64,000 nucleotides of DNA from Bacteroidia bacterium (GCA_027493955.1 JAOSJT010000001.1:5173943-5237942); one strand, 5' to 3'; counted from the first letter of the stretch, positions 9,649 to 19,000 are shown. Numbers and translations: made by a program. Notes: generated by a model from the letters alone, not told the origin.

Positions 9649-10158
9649 CTACTGTGTTTCGAAAATGGTTGTCGCTTCGCTGGTGTGGAGAAGGGGACGT
9701 TCGGCACTTGTCCACATCCGAACGCTGACGCGCACGCTTGGGTGCTCACCGATGTTCACAGGTTCCACACCCCACGAGGGGGATCGGAAGAGGAGAGCGG
9801 CGCTGTCGCCGGGTGCCAGAACGAAGGCGCGTCGGGGTTGGTCGTTGACCAGCAGGGCCGGAGGGAAGCGCCGGAGGGGCTGCCCGCTGCGACTGTCGAA
9901 CAACTGTGCCTCGGCGTCGCGGAAACCGATGGTATCACGCGTGACATTGGTCACCATAAGGTGCAAGGAGACGTTGCAGCGAGGCTTCGATCCCGGCATG
10001 GCGTCGTTCCATACCTGGGCTTCGATTTCCCGTACGTCGAGAATTCCGGAGTGATCGGGCGGGCCTGAAACAGAACAGGCGCCCGCCACGAGGGCGAGCG
10101 CCATGCTCAACAGGATTGCCTTACTTCGCGGTGACGACAACCGGCAGACTCTTTGCAT
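9649..10158 (-). CDS. Predicted lipoprotein, function unknown
   Basis: Up to 169 residues. A basic N-terminus (RLSSPRSK) and hydrophobic stretch end in LVAGAC, a good lipobox with the acceptor cysteine near residue 28. The rest (~140 residues) is beta-rich and resembles the neighbouring lipoprotein in outline: a DVREIEAQVW opening, then a statement of FRDAEAQLFDSRSGQPLRRF like the ESELLDANTGEALVRF of the next gene. The start overlaps that gene by 38 bases; a later ATG at 10104 avoids the overlap but leaves a very short signal peptide, so the longer form is preferred with moderate confidence. I do not recognise the family. Confidence 0.65.
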   Translation of the reverse strand: MQRVCRLSSPRSKAILLSMALALVAGACSVSGPPDHSGILDVREIEAQVWNDAMPGSKPRCNVSLHLMVTNVTRDTIGFRDAEAQLFDSRSGQPLRRFPPALLVNDQPRRAFVLAPGDSAALLFRSPSWGVEPVNIGEHPSVRVSVRMWTSAERPLLHTSEATTIFETQ

Positions 10159-10591
10159 CGCTGCGGTATCCGTCTGTGGTCTGGAAGGACATGCCGACGA
10201 TGACCATCGGATGTTTCGAAACGTCGAAAGCCGTCAAACCGAGCGGCATGACCACGGGGATGTCACGCGTTTCCTTCGGTAACAGGCGTGCGGTGGAAAT
10301 GGAGCCGTAGGAGTCGGGAATGATCGGCCTGAATCGCACGAGCGCCTCACCGGTGTTCGCATCCAGAAGTTCCGACTCGAGGAAGCCCACATTCATTTGC
10401 TTCTCGGTTCTGTTGACAAGCCGGATGGTGATGCTGCCGTTGAGCGTGGTCTGTCCGCCGGCCTTTTCCGTGGAAATGCTAATCGGGCCGTAGTTGATGA
10501 ACAGCGAATCCGTGACCGCGTCCGCCGTGCAGGCACTGAAGAGGACCGCAATCGGCAGCAGGGCGATGATCGGGAGGAGACGTGCTTTCAT
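10121..10591 (-). CDS. Predicted lipoprotein, function unknown
   Basis: 156 residues. MKARLLPIIALLPIAVLFSAC is a typical lipoprotein signal with lipobox LFSAC (Cys21). The mature part of ~135 residues is probably a beta-sandwich: GSITIRLVNRTEKQMNVGFLESELLDANTGEAL looks like a single Ig/transthyretin-like unit. It begins 26 bases after tonB and overlaps the second lipoprotein gene, so all are probably co-transcribed. The shared ELLD-NTGEAL / QLFDSRSGQPL segment suggests the two lipoproteins are distant paralogues. No enzymatic motif is seen. Confidence 0.7.
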   Translation of the reverse strand: MKARLLPIIALLPIAVLFSACTADAVTDSLFINYGPISISTEKAGGQTTLNGSITIRLVNRTEKQMNVGFLESELLDANTGEALVRFRPIIPDSYGSISTARLLPKETRDIPVVMPLGLTAFDVSKHPMVIVGMSFQTTDGYRSDAKSLPVVVTAK

Positions 10592-10617
10592 GAATCACTC
10601 ACCTGTCTTTTGAAAGA

Positions 10618-11268
10618 TTAGTTGAGGCGGAAGCGCACGGGAACGCTCACTTTCACGTTCACCGGCTTTCCGCGCTGCATGCCGGGTTTGAAGCGGACTT
10701 TCTTCACTGCTTCCATGGCCGCTTCGTCGCAACCGCCGCCGATGCCGCGCACGACACTGGTCTGCGTCACCGCACCGTCCCTGTTGACATAGGCGAGCAC
10801 GATAACCGTGCCTTCCACGCCTGCGCGCACCGCGAGATCCGGATACACCAGATGCTTTTTCACGGCTTCGAGACCACCGATGATCTCAGGCGGATCTTCG
10901 ACCACTTCAAAATAGACTTCTTCCTCCTCTTCGACCTTCTTTGCCGGAGGTGGTTTCGGGGCTTCCATCTGCGTATCGAGATCGATTTCCGAGGTGATAT
11001 CAATATCGTCCATCACGTCGGCATTCGGCGCCTCGATGGGTATGGGCGGGCGGGGAGGAGGCGGAGGACGGTTTTCCTGACGCGTATTGTCCACGTCCTG
11101 GACTTTCACGATTTCTTCTGACGCTTTGATCACGACCTGCTCCCGCTCGAGCTGCGGGAAAAATTTAAAGGCGGCTGTGATGAGAAGCAGGGAAACGATA
11201 AGCGACATCTCGAACCAGCGTCGGGTTTTCGACCTGATGTCAGCGTTTCCGATTTTTTCGATGGCCAT
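10618..11268 (-). CDS. tonB: TonB family energy-transducing protein
   Basis: 216 residues. A short cytoplasmic start is followed by one membrane helix (about 22-37, MSLIVSLLLITAAFKFF), a proline-rich periplasmic linker (PPPPPRPPIPIE, then PKPPPAKKVEEEEEV) and a C-terminal TonB domain from ~130 with YPDLAVRAGVEGTVIVLAYV and VRFKPGMQRGKPVNVKVSVP. TonB couples the proton-motive force through ExbBD to outer-membrane receptors; a possible client is the receptor at 24289-26529. No exbB or exbD is in the window. AGGA sits seven bases before the ATG and a near-consensus promoter lies about 55 bases further up. It heads the run of envelope genes ending in ssb. Confidence 0.9.
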   Translation of the reverse strand: MAIEKIGNADIRSKTRRWFEMSLIVSLLLITAAFKFFPQLEREQVVIKASEEIVKVQDVDNTRQENRPPPPPRPPIPIEAPNADVMDDIDITSEIDLDTQMEAPKPPPAKKVEEEEEVYFEVVEDPPEIIGGLEAVKKHLVYPDLAVRAGVEGTVIVLAYVNRDGAVTQTSVVRGIGGGCDEAAMEAVKKVRFKPGMQRGKPVNVKVSVPVRFRLN

Positions 11269-11321
11269 CGTCTAATCCTGTCGTACTTCGGGTGAATAGT
11301 GCCCTCGTTCCAAGCATAAAC

Positions 11322-11350
11322 AATATACCGCACGTCACGAGGATTGTCAA
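11322..11350 (-). promoter_or_regulatory. Sigma-70-like promoter of the tonB operon
   Basis: Read on the minus strand: TTGACA at 11350-11345, a 17-base spacer, then TATATT at 11327-11322. This is a near-perfect housekeeping promoter; a transcript would start near 11315, about 47 bases before the tonB ATG. A second TTGACA lies eight to nine bases upstream. Confidence 0.7.
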
Positions 11351-11650
11351 CTTGTCAATCTCTTTTCACCGCTGAGCTGCGTTGATTGTTCCCCGGGTTA
11401 CAAGATCCGTCGCCCTTCGGGCTCTTCACCTCTCCCGTTGTCGTCACCCTCATGCTGAGTTTGCTTGAGGCCGTGATGTGCGCGTGGCCCCTCAGCTGAA
11501 GCTGGGGGCTAGAGGAAGTGTCGCCCTTCGGGCTCTTCACCCTTCACCCTTCACCATTTCACTCTTCACCTCTCCCGTTGTCGTGACCCTCATGCTGAGG
11601 TGTATTTCGTTTAACCTTTAACGTTTAACGTTTAACCCCCATTGTAAATC
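11351..11650. repeat. Intergenic region with duplicated segments
   Basis: This gap upstream of tonB and the tRNA holds two copies of a unit: GTCGCCCTTCGGGCTCTTCAC (near 11409 and 11520) and, after it, CTCTCCCGTTGTCGT followed by ACCCTCATGCTGAG (near 11431 and 11571). Between them are CACCCTT/TTCACC tracts, and at 11610-11637 a TTTAACGTTTAACG tract. No coding frame here is convincing. Confidence 0.6.
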
Positions 11651-11654
11651 GATT

Positions 11655-11682
11655 TTGTTTCCGCAAAAAACCTGTGTATATT
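11655..11682 (+). promoter_or_regulatory. Probable promoter of tRNA-Leu
   Basis: TTGTTT at 11655-11660 and TATATT at 11677-11682 are separated by 16 bases, and the tRNA 5' end is 14 bases beyond. The spacing fits a housekeeping sigma factor; the -35 match is partial. Confidence 0.5.
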
Positions 11683-11695
11683 ACAAATCTCCGTC

Positions 11696-11779
11696 GCCTG
11701 GATGGCGGAACTGGCAGACGCGCTACATTCAGGATGTAGTGTCCGGACGGACGTGCAGGTTCGACTCCTGTTCCAGGCA
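11696..11779 (+). tRNA. tRNA-Leu (anticodon CAG)
   Basis: 84 bases fold as a class II tRNA. The acceptor stem is GCCTGGA with TCCAGGC and discriminator A at 11779; the anticodon stem CTACA/TGTAG closes the loop TTCAGGA, giving anticodon CAG. A long variable arm (GTCCGGACGGAC region) and a T arm with GGTTCGACTCC follow, as expected for leucine. The 3' CCA is not encoded. A hairpin terminator follows within three bases. Confidence 0.95.
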
Positions 11780-11781
11780 CA

Positions 11782-11810
11782 AGCCCCTACCTCGGTACGG
11801 GGCTTTTTGT
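11782..11810 (+). terminator. Intrinsic terminator after tRNA-Leu
   Basis: AGCCCC (11782-11787) pairs with GGGGCT (11798-11803), with TAC/GTA extending the stem around a bulge, followed by TTTTTG and a further T run. Confidence 0.85.
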
Positions 11811-12042
11811 TTTTTGGAGGATTTGTGTGTGAAAGCTGGTGGAGTCTGCCATTCAAGCTGGAGATGTATGATTTCGTGTCCGCATACCTCACGTGTTGAT
11901 CCCGGCATCTGCCGCCCGGAAGGAAAATGGAAGTCGATGGCGGAGAAAGTGCGGTGGAACGGACTGATCATGCGCCCGCGATTTTTCATCATGCTGAGGA
12001 TTCCCTAATATTGTCTTTCGTATGGCAGCTGCAGGACAAAGC

Positions 12043-12660
12043 ATGGAAAGTACAGTCATAGGTATCGCAGGTGGAAGCGGATCGGGGAAGACCACATTCG
12101 CCCGCAACGTCATTGGCCTGCTGGGGGAGGAGAACGTGACGCTTTTCCAGCACGACGCCTATTACTTCGACTTTGCGGCCATGCCCGAAGCCGATCGTGC
12201 AGCGATCAACTTCGATCATCCTGACGCTCTGGATACAGCACTTTGCGCAGGTCATCTTGCGCTCTTGCGTCAGGGGAAAGCGATCGAGCAGCCCGTGTAT
12301 GATTTCAGCACGCATTCGCGGCGGGAAGAACGCCTTCATGTGCCGGCCAAGCCCGTCATCCTGGTGGAGGGTATACTCGTGCTTGCCGATGCGGCCCTTC
12401 GCGATCAGATGGACCTGCGCATTTTTGTCGATGCCGACGCCGATCTGCGCATACTCCGTCGTGCGGAACGCGATGTGTCCGAGCGCGGCAGAACCCTCAC
12501 CTCCGTGCGGGAGCAATACTGCGCAACGGTGCGTCCCATGCACGAACAGTTCGTTGCACCCAGCCGGCAATTCGCGGACCTTGTCGTACCCCGCGGCGGC
12601 GACAATCCGCGAGCCGTGGAGGCCGTCGTCGCGTTCATATACGCCAGAATGCAACAATAA
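12043..12660 (+). CDS. udk: Uridine kinase
   Basis: 205 residues from the ATG at 12043, which has AGGA six bases upstream and matches the family N-terminus; an ATG at 12022 in the same frame is less likely. The P-loop GGSGSGKTT is at about residues 9-17. Family motifs follow: HDAYY, NFDHPDALDT, QPVYDFSTHSR (nucleoside-binding region) and ILVEGILVL. The enzyme phosphorylates uridine and cytidine in pyrimidine salvage in the cytoplasm, and the length is normal (~205-215). It is a single gene between tRNA-Leu and dsbD; the ~220 bases before it hold no convincing frame. Confidence 0.92.
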   Translation: MESTVIGIAGGSGSGKTTFARNVIGLLGEENVTLFQHDAYYFDFAAMPEADRAAINFDHPDALDTALCAGHLALLRQGKAIEQPVYDFSTHSRREERLHVPAKPVILVEGILVLADAALRDQMDLRIFVDADADLRILRRAERDVSERGRTLTSVREQYCATVRPMHEQFVAPSRQFADLVVPRGGDNPRAVEAVVAFIYARMQQ

Positions 12661-12968
12661 CCCTCCCCGCGATTGTCGCAAAGCACTGTGCTTCCGGCAC
12701 CCGGCACCCCGATACGCACCGGAGCGCCCGTATCGGCAGGAACGTGTACCGCATACTGCCCATTGTCCGGGTAACACCTGGAGACCGCGCGTCCGGTATC
12801 GTCATGCCCGGTGTTTACACTCTCCGAATCTTTTTTTGACCGTGGAACATCGAACTTGTTCGGGCAGGGTAATTGTCCGGCAGGGCATTTTCACGGTCAT
12901 TGCCGCCCGCCCGCGATTTTCGTAAGTTTATTAATTACACTTCGATCGACCGAAACGAACGGTACATC
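12661..12968. other. Intergenic region, no clear gene
   Basis: About 300 bases between udk and dsbD. A short palindrome-like AAGCACTGTGCTT near 12680 and a T run at about 12829 may end the udk transcript, but neither is a standard terminator. The frame of dsbD extends up to 12873, but that extension lacks a signal peptide. Nothing else is supported. Confidence 0.4.
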
Positions 12969-14960
12969 ATGACTTCTCGCATTATCCTCAGCACAGCACT
13001 CCTTTCTCTCATCATTTTTGTCAATGGCAGGGCCCAGGAAGCAGCGCGCTGGTCTGCGACCGCACCTTCGGCGGCGGTAAAACCCGGTGACAAGATAGAC
13101 ATTAAAGTGAGCGCCAAACTCAACGAAGGCTGGCATGTGTATTCCACCACTCCCGTCGAGGAGGGGCCGGTACCCACGGAAATCGCCTTCGCCGACACCG
13201 CTCCGCTGAAAATGGCGGGTAAGATCCGCCAACCAAAACCCATCGTTAAGTTCGACGAAAACTTCGGTGTCAACACGGAATACTACGACAAGGACGTGAC
13301 ATTTACCGTCCCGGCGATGGTCAAAGAAAACGCGAAAAACGGCAAGCAGAAGGCCATCGTGGAAGTGACGTTCATGGCCTGCAACGACCGCATGTGTCTG
13401 CCGCCGAAAACGGTGGAAGTTCCCGTCGATCTTACCATTGAAGCCGCCGAAACGGCTGCTGTTGCGGAGGAAAGCCAAAGCGCGGAAACGCCCGCTGCGG
13501 ACACCGCTGCCGCGATCACCCCGCAGGACGCTCCCGGCGATGCCGACAACACCGACGGTCCCACCGGCTACGGCGACGAACGCGACGTGGAACGCGCACG
13601 CGAGGAGGGACTCTGGTCGTACATTTTGCTGGCGATGTCCGTCGGCGCGCTGGCGCTGCTCACGCCCTGCGTTTTTCCGATGATTCCGATTACCGTGTCG
13701 TTTTTTACGAAGCGGGAAGCGGCCACGCGCTGGCACTCCGTACGCGATGCGCTGATTTATTCCTTCGGCATCATTTTCACCTTCACCGGTTTGGGCATCC
13801 TCCTCGCGCTGATTTTCGGCGCATCGGGGATCAATCAATTCGCCGCAAATCCATGGATGAACATCCTCATAGCGCTGGTGTTCATCGTGTTCGCGCTGAA
13901 TCTGTTCGGCCTGTTCGAGATCGTCGTACCATCGGGCATTCTTACGAAACTGACGGTGGCCTCCGGTAGCGGACAGGGCATCGCGAGCTTGCTGCTCATG
14001 GGACTGACCTTTACGCTCACGAGCTTCACGTGCACGGTGCCCTTCGTCGGGACGGTGATGGTGGCCGCGGCCAAGGGCGAGATATGGTGGTCTATCGTAG
14101 GCATGCTGGCATTCTCGACGGTGTTTGCATTGCCGTTTTTCCTGCTGGCGCTGTTTCCGTCCTGGCTCAAATCCATGCCCAAGAGTGGTGGTTGGCTGAA
14201 CTCGGTGAAAGTCGTGATGGGTTTTCTCGAACTCGCCGCAGCCATGAAATTCCTCTCCAACGTGGATCTGATCTGGAGCATGGGAATACTGAGCCGCGAT
14301 CTCTTCCTGAGTTTCTGGGTCGGCATCGGCGTACTCATCACCGGCTACCTGCTCGGCTTTTTCCTTCTCCCGCACGACACAAAGCTGGAAAAGGTAGGCG
14401 TTATCCGCATGATGTGGAGCGTCTTCTTCCTCGGCATCTCGGTGTACATCTACACCGGTCTCGGGGATAAGCCCCTGGGAGAGTTGGACGCCTTTCTCCC
14501 ACCGATGAATTACCAGGAAACAATTCAGGCGGCGGGCATGGGATCCTCAGCTGCGGCTGCGCTCGACACCGGACCGGAGAGCGCGGACAAGGAAAAATGG
14601 TATTCCAGCTATGAAGAAGCGCTGAAGGTGGCAAAGGAAAGCTCGCGACCCATTTTCATTGACTTCACGGGCTTCGCGTGCACGAATTGCCGATGGATGG
14701 AGAGCAATATTTTTACGCGGGCCGAAGTCAAGTCCCTGCTCAGCGAATACGTGCTTGTAAAGCTCTACACTGACGGACAGGGCAAGGTGTACGAGAACAA
14801 TCGCCTGTTCCAGGAAGAGCGCTTCGGCACCGTCGCGCTTCCGTTGTATGTCGCCATGTCGGGAGAGGACGAGACGCTGACGTCTTTTCCGGGGATGACT
14901 CGTAAGCCGGAAGAATTTATCCGTTTTCTTCAGGAAGGCCTGCGCAAAGCCAACGGCTGA
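12969..14960 (+). CDS. dsbD: Thiol:disulfide interchange protein DsbD
   Basis: 663 residues from the ATG at 12969, chosen because MTSRIILSTALLSLIIFVNGRAQ is a signal peptide. Domains in order: a periplasmic Ig-like alpha domain with FMACNDRMC (Cys138, Cys143), an acidic alanine-rich linker (~165-205), a membrane domain with eight or so helices and two buried cysteines in LTPCVFP (Cys234) and SFTCTVPF (Cys355), and a thioredoxin-like gamma domain with CTNC (Cys571, Cys574). All six redox cysteines are present. DsbD passes electrons from cytoplasmic thioredoxin across the membrane to reduce periplasmic disulfides. The exported MsrA encoded 200 bases downstream is a possible client. A terminator-like hairpin follows the stop. 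Confidence 0.95.
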   Translation: MTSRIILSTALLSLIIFVNGRAQEAARWSATAPSAAVKPGDKIDIKVSAKLNEGWHVYSTTPVEEGPVPTEIAFADTAPLKMAGKIRQPKPIVKFDENFGVNTEYYDKDVTFTVPAMVKENAKNGKQKAIVEVTFMACNDRMCLPPKTVEVPVDLTIEAAETAAVAEESQSAETPAADTAAAITPQDAPGDADNTDGPTGYGDERDVERAREEGLWSYILLAMSVGALALLTPCVFPMIPITVSFFTKREAATRWHSVRDALIYSFGIIFTFTGLGILLALIFGASGINQFAANPWMNILIALVFIVFALNLFGLFEIVVPSGILTKLTVASGSGQGIASLLLMGLTFTLTSFTCTVPFVGTVMVAAAKGEIWWSIVGMLAFSTVFALPFFLLALFPSWLKSMPKSGGWLNSVKVVMGFLELAAAMKFLSNVDLIWSMGILSRDLFLSFWVGIGVLITGYLLGFFLLPHDTKLEKVGVIRMMWSVFFLGISVYIYTGLGDKPLGELDAFLPPMNYQETIQAAGMGSSAAAALDTGPESADKEKWYSSYEEALKVAKESSRPIFIDFTGFACTNCRWMESNIFTRAEVKSLLSEYVLVKLYTDGQGKVYENNRLFQEERFGTVALPLYVAMSGEDETLTSFPGMTRKPEEFIRFLQEGLRKANG

Positions 14961-14982
14961 TCCTGCCTGTTTCCGAACTTCA

Positions 14983-15011
14983 GAGGGGCGTTTTTACGCT
15001 CCTCTTTTTTT
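14983..15011 (+). terminator. Intrinsic terminator after dsbD
   Basis: GAGGGGCG (14983-14990) pairs with CGCTCCTC (14997-15004) through one G-U pair, followed by seven T residues. It separates dsbD from msrA. Confidence 0.85.
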
Positions 15012-15155
15012 GTGGGCACGACCGCACATTCCTGGTTCTGATCCATTGTAGCGCGGGGACTTGCCGTTTTCGGTTTTCTCCGGCCTGCTTCCGCATTGTG
15101 GGAATGCCGCGGGGGTATTCCGTGTTATTGCGGAGTGCACTGAAAAGGATACACC

Positions 15156-15815
15156 ATGAACACATTCATTATAGCCGCTCTCTTTCCGCTTCTGCTAACC
15201 GTTTCCTGCGGCCAGGTCGAGCGCCAGGACAGCGGAATCAAACAACCCGTAGCCGGAGGTACATCAATGACCGAGCCACAGCGCGCGAAGCAGACAGTTT
15301 CTCCTGAGCAGACCGACACCGCGGTATTCGGCGCCGGTTGTTTCTGGTGCGTCGAAGCGGTGTTTGAACAGCTCGACGGAGTGATTTCCGTCGATGCCGG
15401 GTACGCCGGTGGACATACACCGAATCCGACATACGAGGACGTCTGTACAGGCGAGACCGGACACGCCGAGGTTGCGCGCATCGTCTTCGATCCCGCCGTT
15501 ATCCGTTTCGACGCATTGCTGGAAATGTTCTGGCAATCGCATGACCCGACGACACTGAACCGGCAAGGCGCCGACGTCGGAACGCAGTATCGGTCGGTGA
15601 TTTTTTACATCGGCGAAACGCAGCGTGAACAGGCGATTGCTTCGATGAAACAGGCCCAGGCGGGATTCGATGATCCCATCGTTACTGAAATTTCTCCGCT
15701 GCCCGAGTATTTCCCTGCGGAGAATTATCATCAGGACTATTACCGCAACAACCGTAACGCGCCCTATTGTCAGGTGGTCATTCGCCCGAAACTGAAGAAA
15801 CTCGGTCTGGAATGA
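15156..15815 (+). CDS. msrA: Lipoprotein-type peptide methionine sulfoxide reductase A
   Basis: 219 residues. The N-terminus MNTFIIAALFPLLLTVSC is a lipoprotein signal with acceptor Cys18, so the enzyme is predicted to be exported and membrane-anchored, whereas most MsrA proteins are cytosolic. After a ~40-residue linker the catalytic domain shows GAGCFWCVE (catalytic Cys62), GYAGGHTPNPTYEDV, GHAEV, FWQSHDPTTLNRQGADVGTQYRS and AENYHQDYY. It reduces methionine-S-sulfoxide in proteins. No C-terminal resolving cysteine pattern is obvious beyond the one in PYCQVV. The AAAAGGA ribosome site lies six bases upstream. Its place next to dsbD suggests a periplasmic methionine repair pair (inference). 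Confidence 0.93.
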   Translation: MNTFIIAALFPLLLTVSCGQVERQDSGIKQPVAGGTSMTEPQRAKQTVSPEQTDTAVFGAGCFWCVEAVFEQLDGVISVDAGYAGGHTPNPTYEDVCTGETGHAEVARIVFDPAVIRFDALLEMFWQSHDPTTLNRQGADVGTQYRSVIFYIGETQREQAIASMKQAQAGFDDPIVTEISPLPEYFPAENYHQDYYRNNRNAPYCQVVIRPKLKKLGLE

Positions 15816-15839
15816 TTCGTGCACGTGATACGGAGGCAT

Positions 15840-15995
15840 AGCTGCGCGGATCACACGGATCGGTGCGCGGATCACACGGATCGAGGCGGATACACGCGGA
15901 TGATATTGTCGAGGGGAGCTGTCCGAAAATCATTCGTTCCACCCCCGCAACCTTTCCTCCGCGCAAATCCGTTCCCATCCGCGTAATCCGTGTAC
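15840..15995. repeat. Short intergenic repeats of the GCGGATCACACGGATC type
   Basis: GCGCGGATCACACGGATCG occurs near 15842 and again near 15862, followed by a related unit GGCGGATACACGCGGATGA. A complementary version (ATCCGCGTAATCCGTG-like) lies near 15970-15995. The units face each other and could pair. No gene is present. Confidence 0.6.
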
Positions 15996-16020
15996 GGATT
16001 GCTGCGCGGAATTTCGCTGT

Positions 16021-16061
16021 AAAACAGTACGGCCGGCCTCATAGCGAGACCGGCCGCACTG
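16021..16061 (-). terminator. Probable terminator of the repeat-protein gene
   Basis: A 12 bp stem with one mismatch (16025-16036 with 16050-16061, GGCCGG core), extended inward by the CTC/GAG pairing, precedes TTTT on the minus strand. It lies 20 bases after the stop of the gene ending at 16081. Confidence 0.75.
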
Positions 16062-16080
16062 CGTCGTGTTATGGGAGAAA

Positions 16081-19000
16081 TTATTTGGTCAGCATCATCC
16101 GTCGCGTGAGAACCTTGCCGTCCGCCTCCAGCCTGTAGAGGTAGATTCCGGATGGTACGCCATCAGCGTTCCAGGTGACGGCGTGCGTACCGGCATTGAA
16201 AGTCCCGTTGGCGATGACGGCGATTTCCTGACCGAGCAGATTGAAAACACGCAGCATGGCTCTTGTCTGCTTCGGCAGCGTAAACGCGATCGCGGTGGAT
16301 GGATTGAAGGGATTCGGATAATTCTGTTTGAGTGCGTACGCAGACGGCGCTGCCGGCTTGCGATCTACCGAGGTGAGCCCCGTGCGTCGCGCCGAAATGT
16401 CCGCGTTGCCATGCGCATCGCTCACACCGCCCGTTTCATGGGTCGGTTCGTAACGCACTTCGGACACCATCACATTCAGATCGCCGTTTGCCGTGTTCGG
16501 AATACTGTACGAGCCATCGGGGCCGGTGACAGCGAAATAGGGTGCTCCTGACGCGTCGAAGGCGTACACCCACGCACCGGCCAGAGGGCTGTTGGTAGAG
16601 GCGTCACGCACCGTTCCGGTCAGTTCCGCCAGACCGCTTTCGGTGATTGCGGAAAGCTGGAAGTTGATCTCGCCCGTGAAGCCGTTCGTCGTGCTTTCCT
16701 TCCAGTTGTAGGTGTTGCCCGCGTAGGCTCCGACGTGGCCGATGGCGCGCGCCCGGATAATGGCGTTGTCCCAGGCATCGAGGCTGAACCCGCCGCGGAG
16801 GTCGGTGGTGGTCATGATGCTGAGACCATTATCGGGATTGATGGCTTCAACCAACACGAAGCACGACATCGCGGGATTGTCGGTGGTGACACTGCCGTTA
16901 TACTTGCGCGGACCGTTGTTGCCCGGGGTCAGCGCGGCGTTGATACCGGTGACGATGGCCGGCGCGGTGACTGTGACAAGCGTGGCCTGAGCGGGATCCC
17001 GGGTGTCGTCGTAGTATTCACCGATATAGCGGGAAGCGGCGAAAAACACCGTGTAGTTCCCGCTCGGAAGCCCCTCGATGCGATACTGCCCCTGCGCATC
17101 GGTGCGGGTGCCGAATTCGACACCGCGCAGGGCCCCGCGTACATGCACGTAGGCATGCGCTATGGGCGCAGCGGTGGAGGCGTCGGTGATGGTGCCGCTG
17201 ATGCCGCCGCCGGCCGTCAGTTCGAAGTCTATGCCCGTGGCGGCCTGATTCGCAGTCAGCTGCACCAGAGTGGCGGTCTGCGGCGAGGTCGCGTTGTCGT
17301 AGAATTCCGGAATGAAGCCCGCTGCCTGAGCGCGCACAAGATAATTGCCGGCGGGAAGCGCGTCTATACTGTACGCGCCGTGCGCATCGGTCGTAGCCTT
17401 TCCATAACCGGTAACCGTGCTGTTACTCGGTGCGCTGGTATTGATCCAAACGGTTACCTGCGCACCAGGCACGGGATTGCTGTTCTCATCGAGTACTATT
17501 CCGGCAATGGATCCGCCATGGCGTGTCAGGGTGAAGTCAATGCCGGTCACATCGCCGTTCTGCGGCACGAGCACATCATCCGCGGACTGGTAGTCGGCTT
17601 TCTCATTGTACCATTCTTCCGCATAGCCCGGCGCGTAGGCGCGTACCTTGTACGTACCTGGAGCGGCGGTGAGATGGTAGTTCCCGTTTACATCGGTAAT
17701 GGCCACCGCGCGGGTGTTCACGCCATCCAGAATGACATGTGCGCCGACGATGGGTTGGGAGGTCGCTTCATTCGTGACCATGCCGGAAATGCCCGGCATG
17801 CGCGAAAGGGCGAAGTCTATTCCCGTGGTGGTCTGGCCGTCAACAACCGCAACCTTTGTCGCAAGTGTGAGTGTTGCCGCCATATCGAAATATTGCGGCG
17901 TAAATCCCTGCGCCTGCGCCATGACGTAATGATCGCCGGCCGCTAGTCCGGAAATGCGGTAAAATCCGTTTTGATCCGTCACTGCGTGGCTGCTTATCCC
18001 TCCGGCCGGAGTTGAGCTGTTCGGACCCGATAGCACGGCGACCGTCGCGCCGGCAAGCGGCGTGTTGGTCGCGCCATTGACGACGTAACCCTCTATTGCT
18101 CCTCCAGTGCCGAGCGAGAAATCCACTCCGCTCCGAACGGGTGACGAGAAGGTGAGTACGACGGGTGTGGCCGCGCCTGGACCGGCGGCGTTGTCGAACC
18201 ATTCGGGAACAAAGCCCTGTGCCGTCGCCCAGACGATCCAGCTGCCCTCGTGAACAGTCAGTGTGTACTCGCCGTTCTGATCGGTCACGGCGGTGATGAT
18301 CGGCCGATTGGACGACGGATTTCCCGAAGCCATGACTGTGGCATGTGCGATCGGCTGGCTGCTTGCGTCCAACACCTGTCCACTGATCGAGTACACAGGA
18401 TCCGGCGGACGCTGATCAAGCGCGAAATCAATGCCGGTGACCTGGGAGGCGCCGGCGATAAGCACCGGGTTGGCGTTGTTTCTGTCTTTCTGGTCGTTGA
18501 ACCATTCGGTGATGAAATCTTTCCCTTGAGCAAACACGGTGTACTGCCCATCGGCGAGGCCGCTGATGGTGTATTTCCCATCGTTCCCCGTTTGCACGGT
18601 CCATGCAGAAGAGGTCGGAGGCCGGGTATTCGATGCGATTTCAATGGCGACGTGTATGCCGGGGAGGGGATGCCCACTCGACGCGTCCGTGACGGTTCCT
18701 GAAATACTGCCGCCTGTTCCGAGCACGAAATCTATATTGTCGTAGGTCGGCTTCGCGGGATCCGTCGTGAATACTGTCGCAAGGTTGATCGTGGCGACAT
18801 TGTCGAAATACTCCGCTATGTACCCGGAGGCTTCGGCGTACACACTGTAACTGCCGGCCGGGACCTGAATGGCATATCGCCCGTTCGAGTTGGTGAGTCC
18901 GGTCAGAAGAAACGGCGTCGCGCTGCGGCTCATCACGGACACTCTGGCGTTGTGGATCGGGAGGTTCGCCGCCGTCGTGACTACACCGGTAAAGGTGTAA

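Noticed and set aside
11866..12008. Small frame between tRNA-Leu and udk
   Set aside because: No ribosome site or motif; likely non-coding.
12897..14375. Long minus-strand open frame (492 codons) over dsbD
   Set aside because: It is the antisense of dsbD; its protein is His/Arg/Glu-rich without family motifs, while the plus strand has all DsbD cysteines.
16735..17946. Plus-strand open frame (403 codons) over the repeat protein
   Set aside because: Antisense of the tandem modules; its repeats only mirror those of the real gene.
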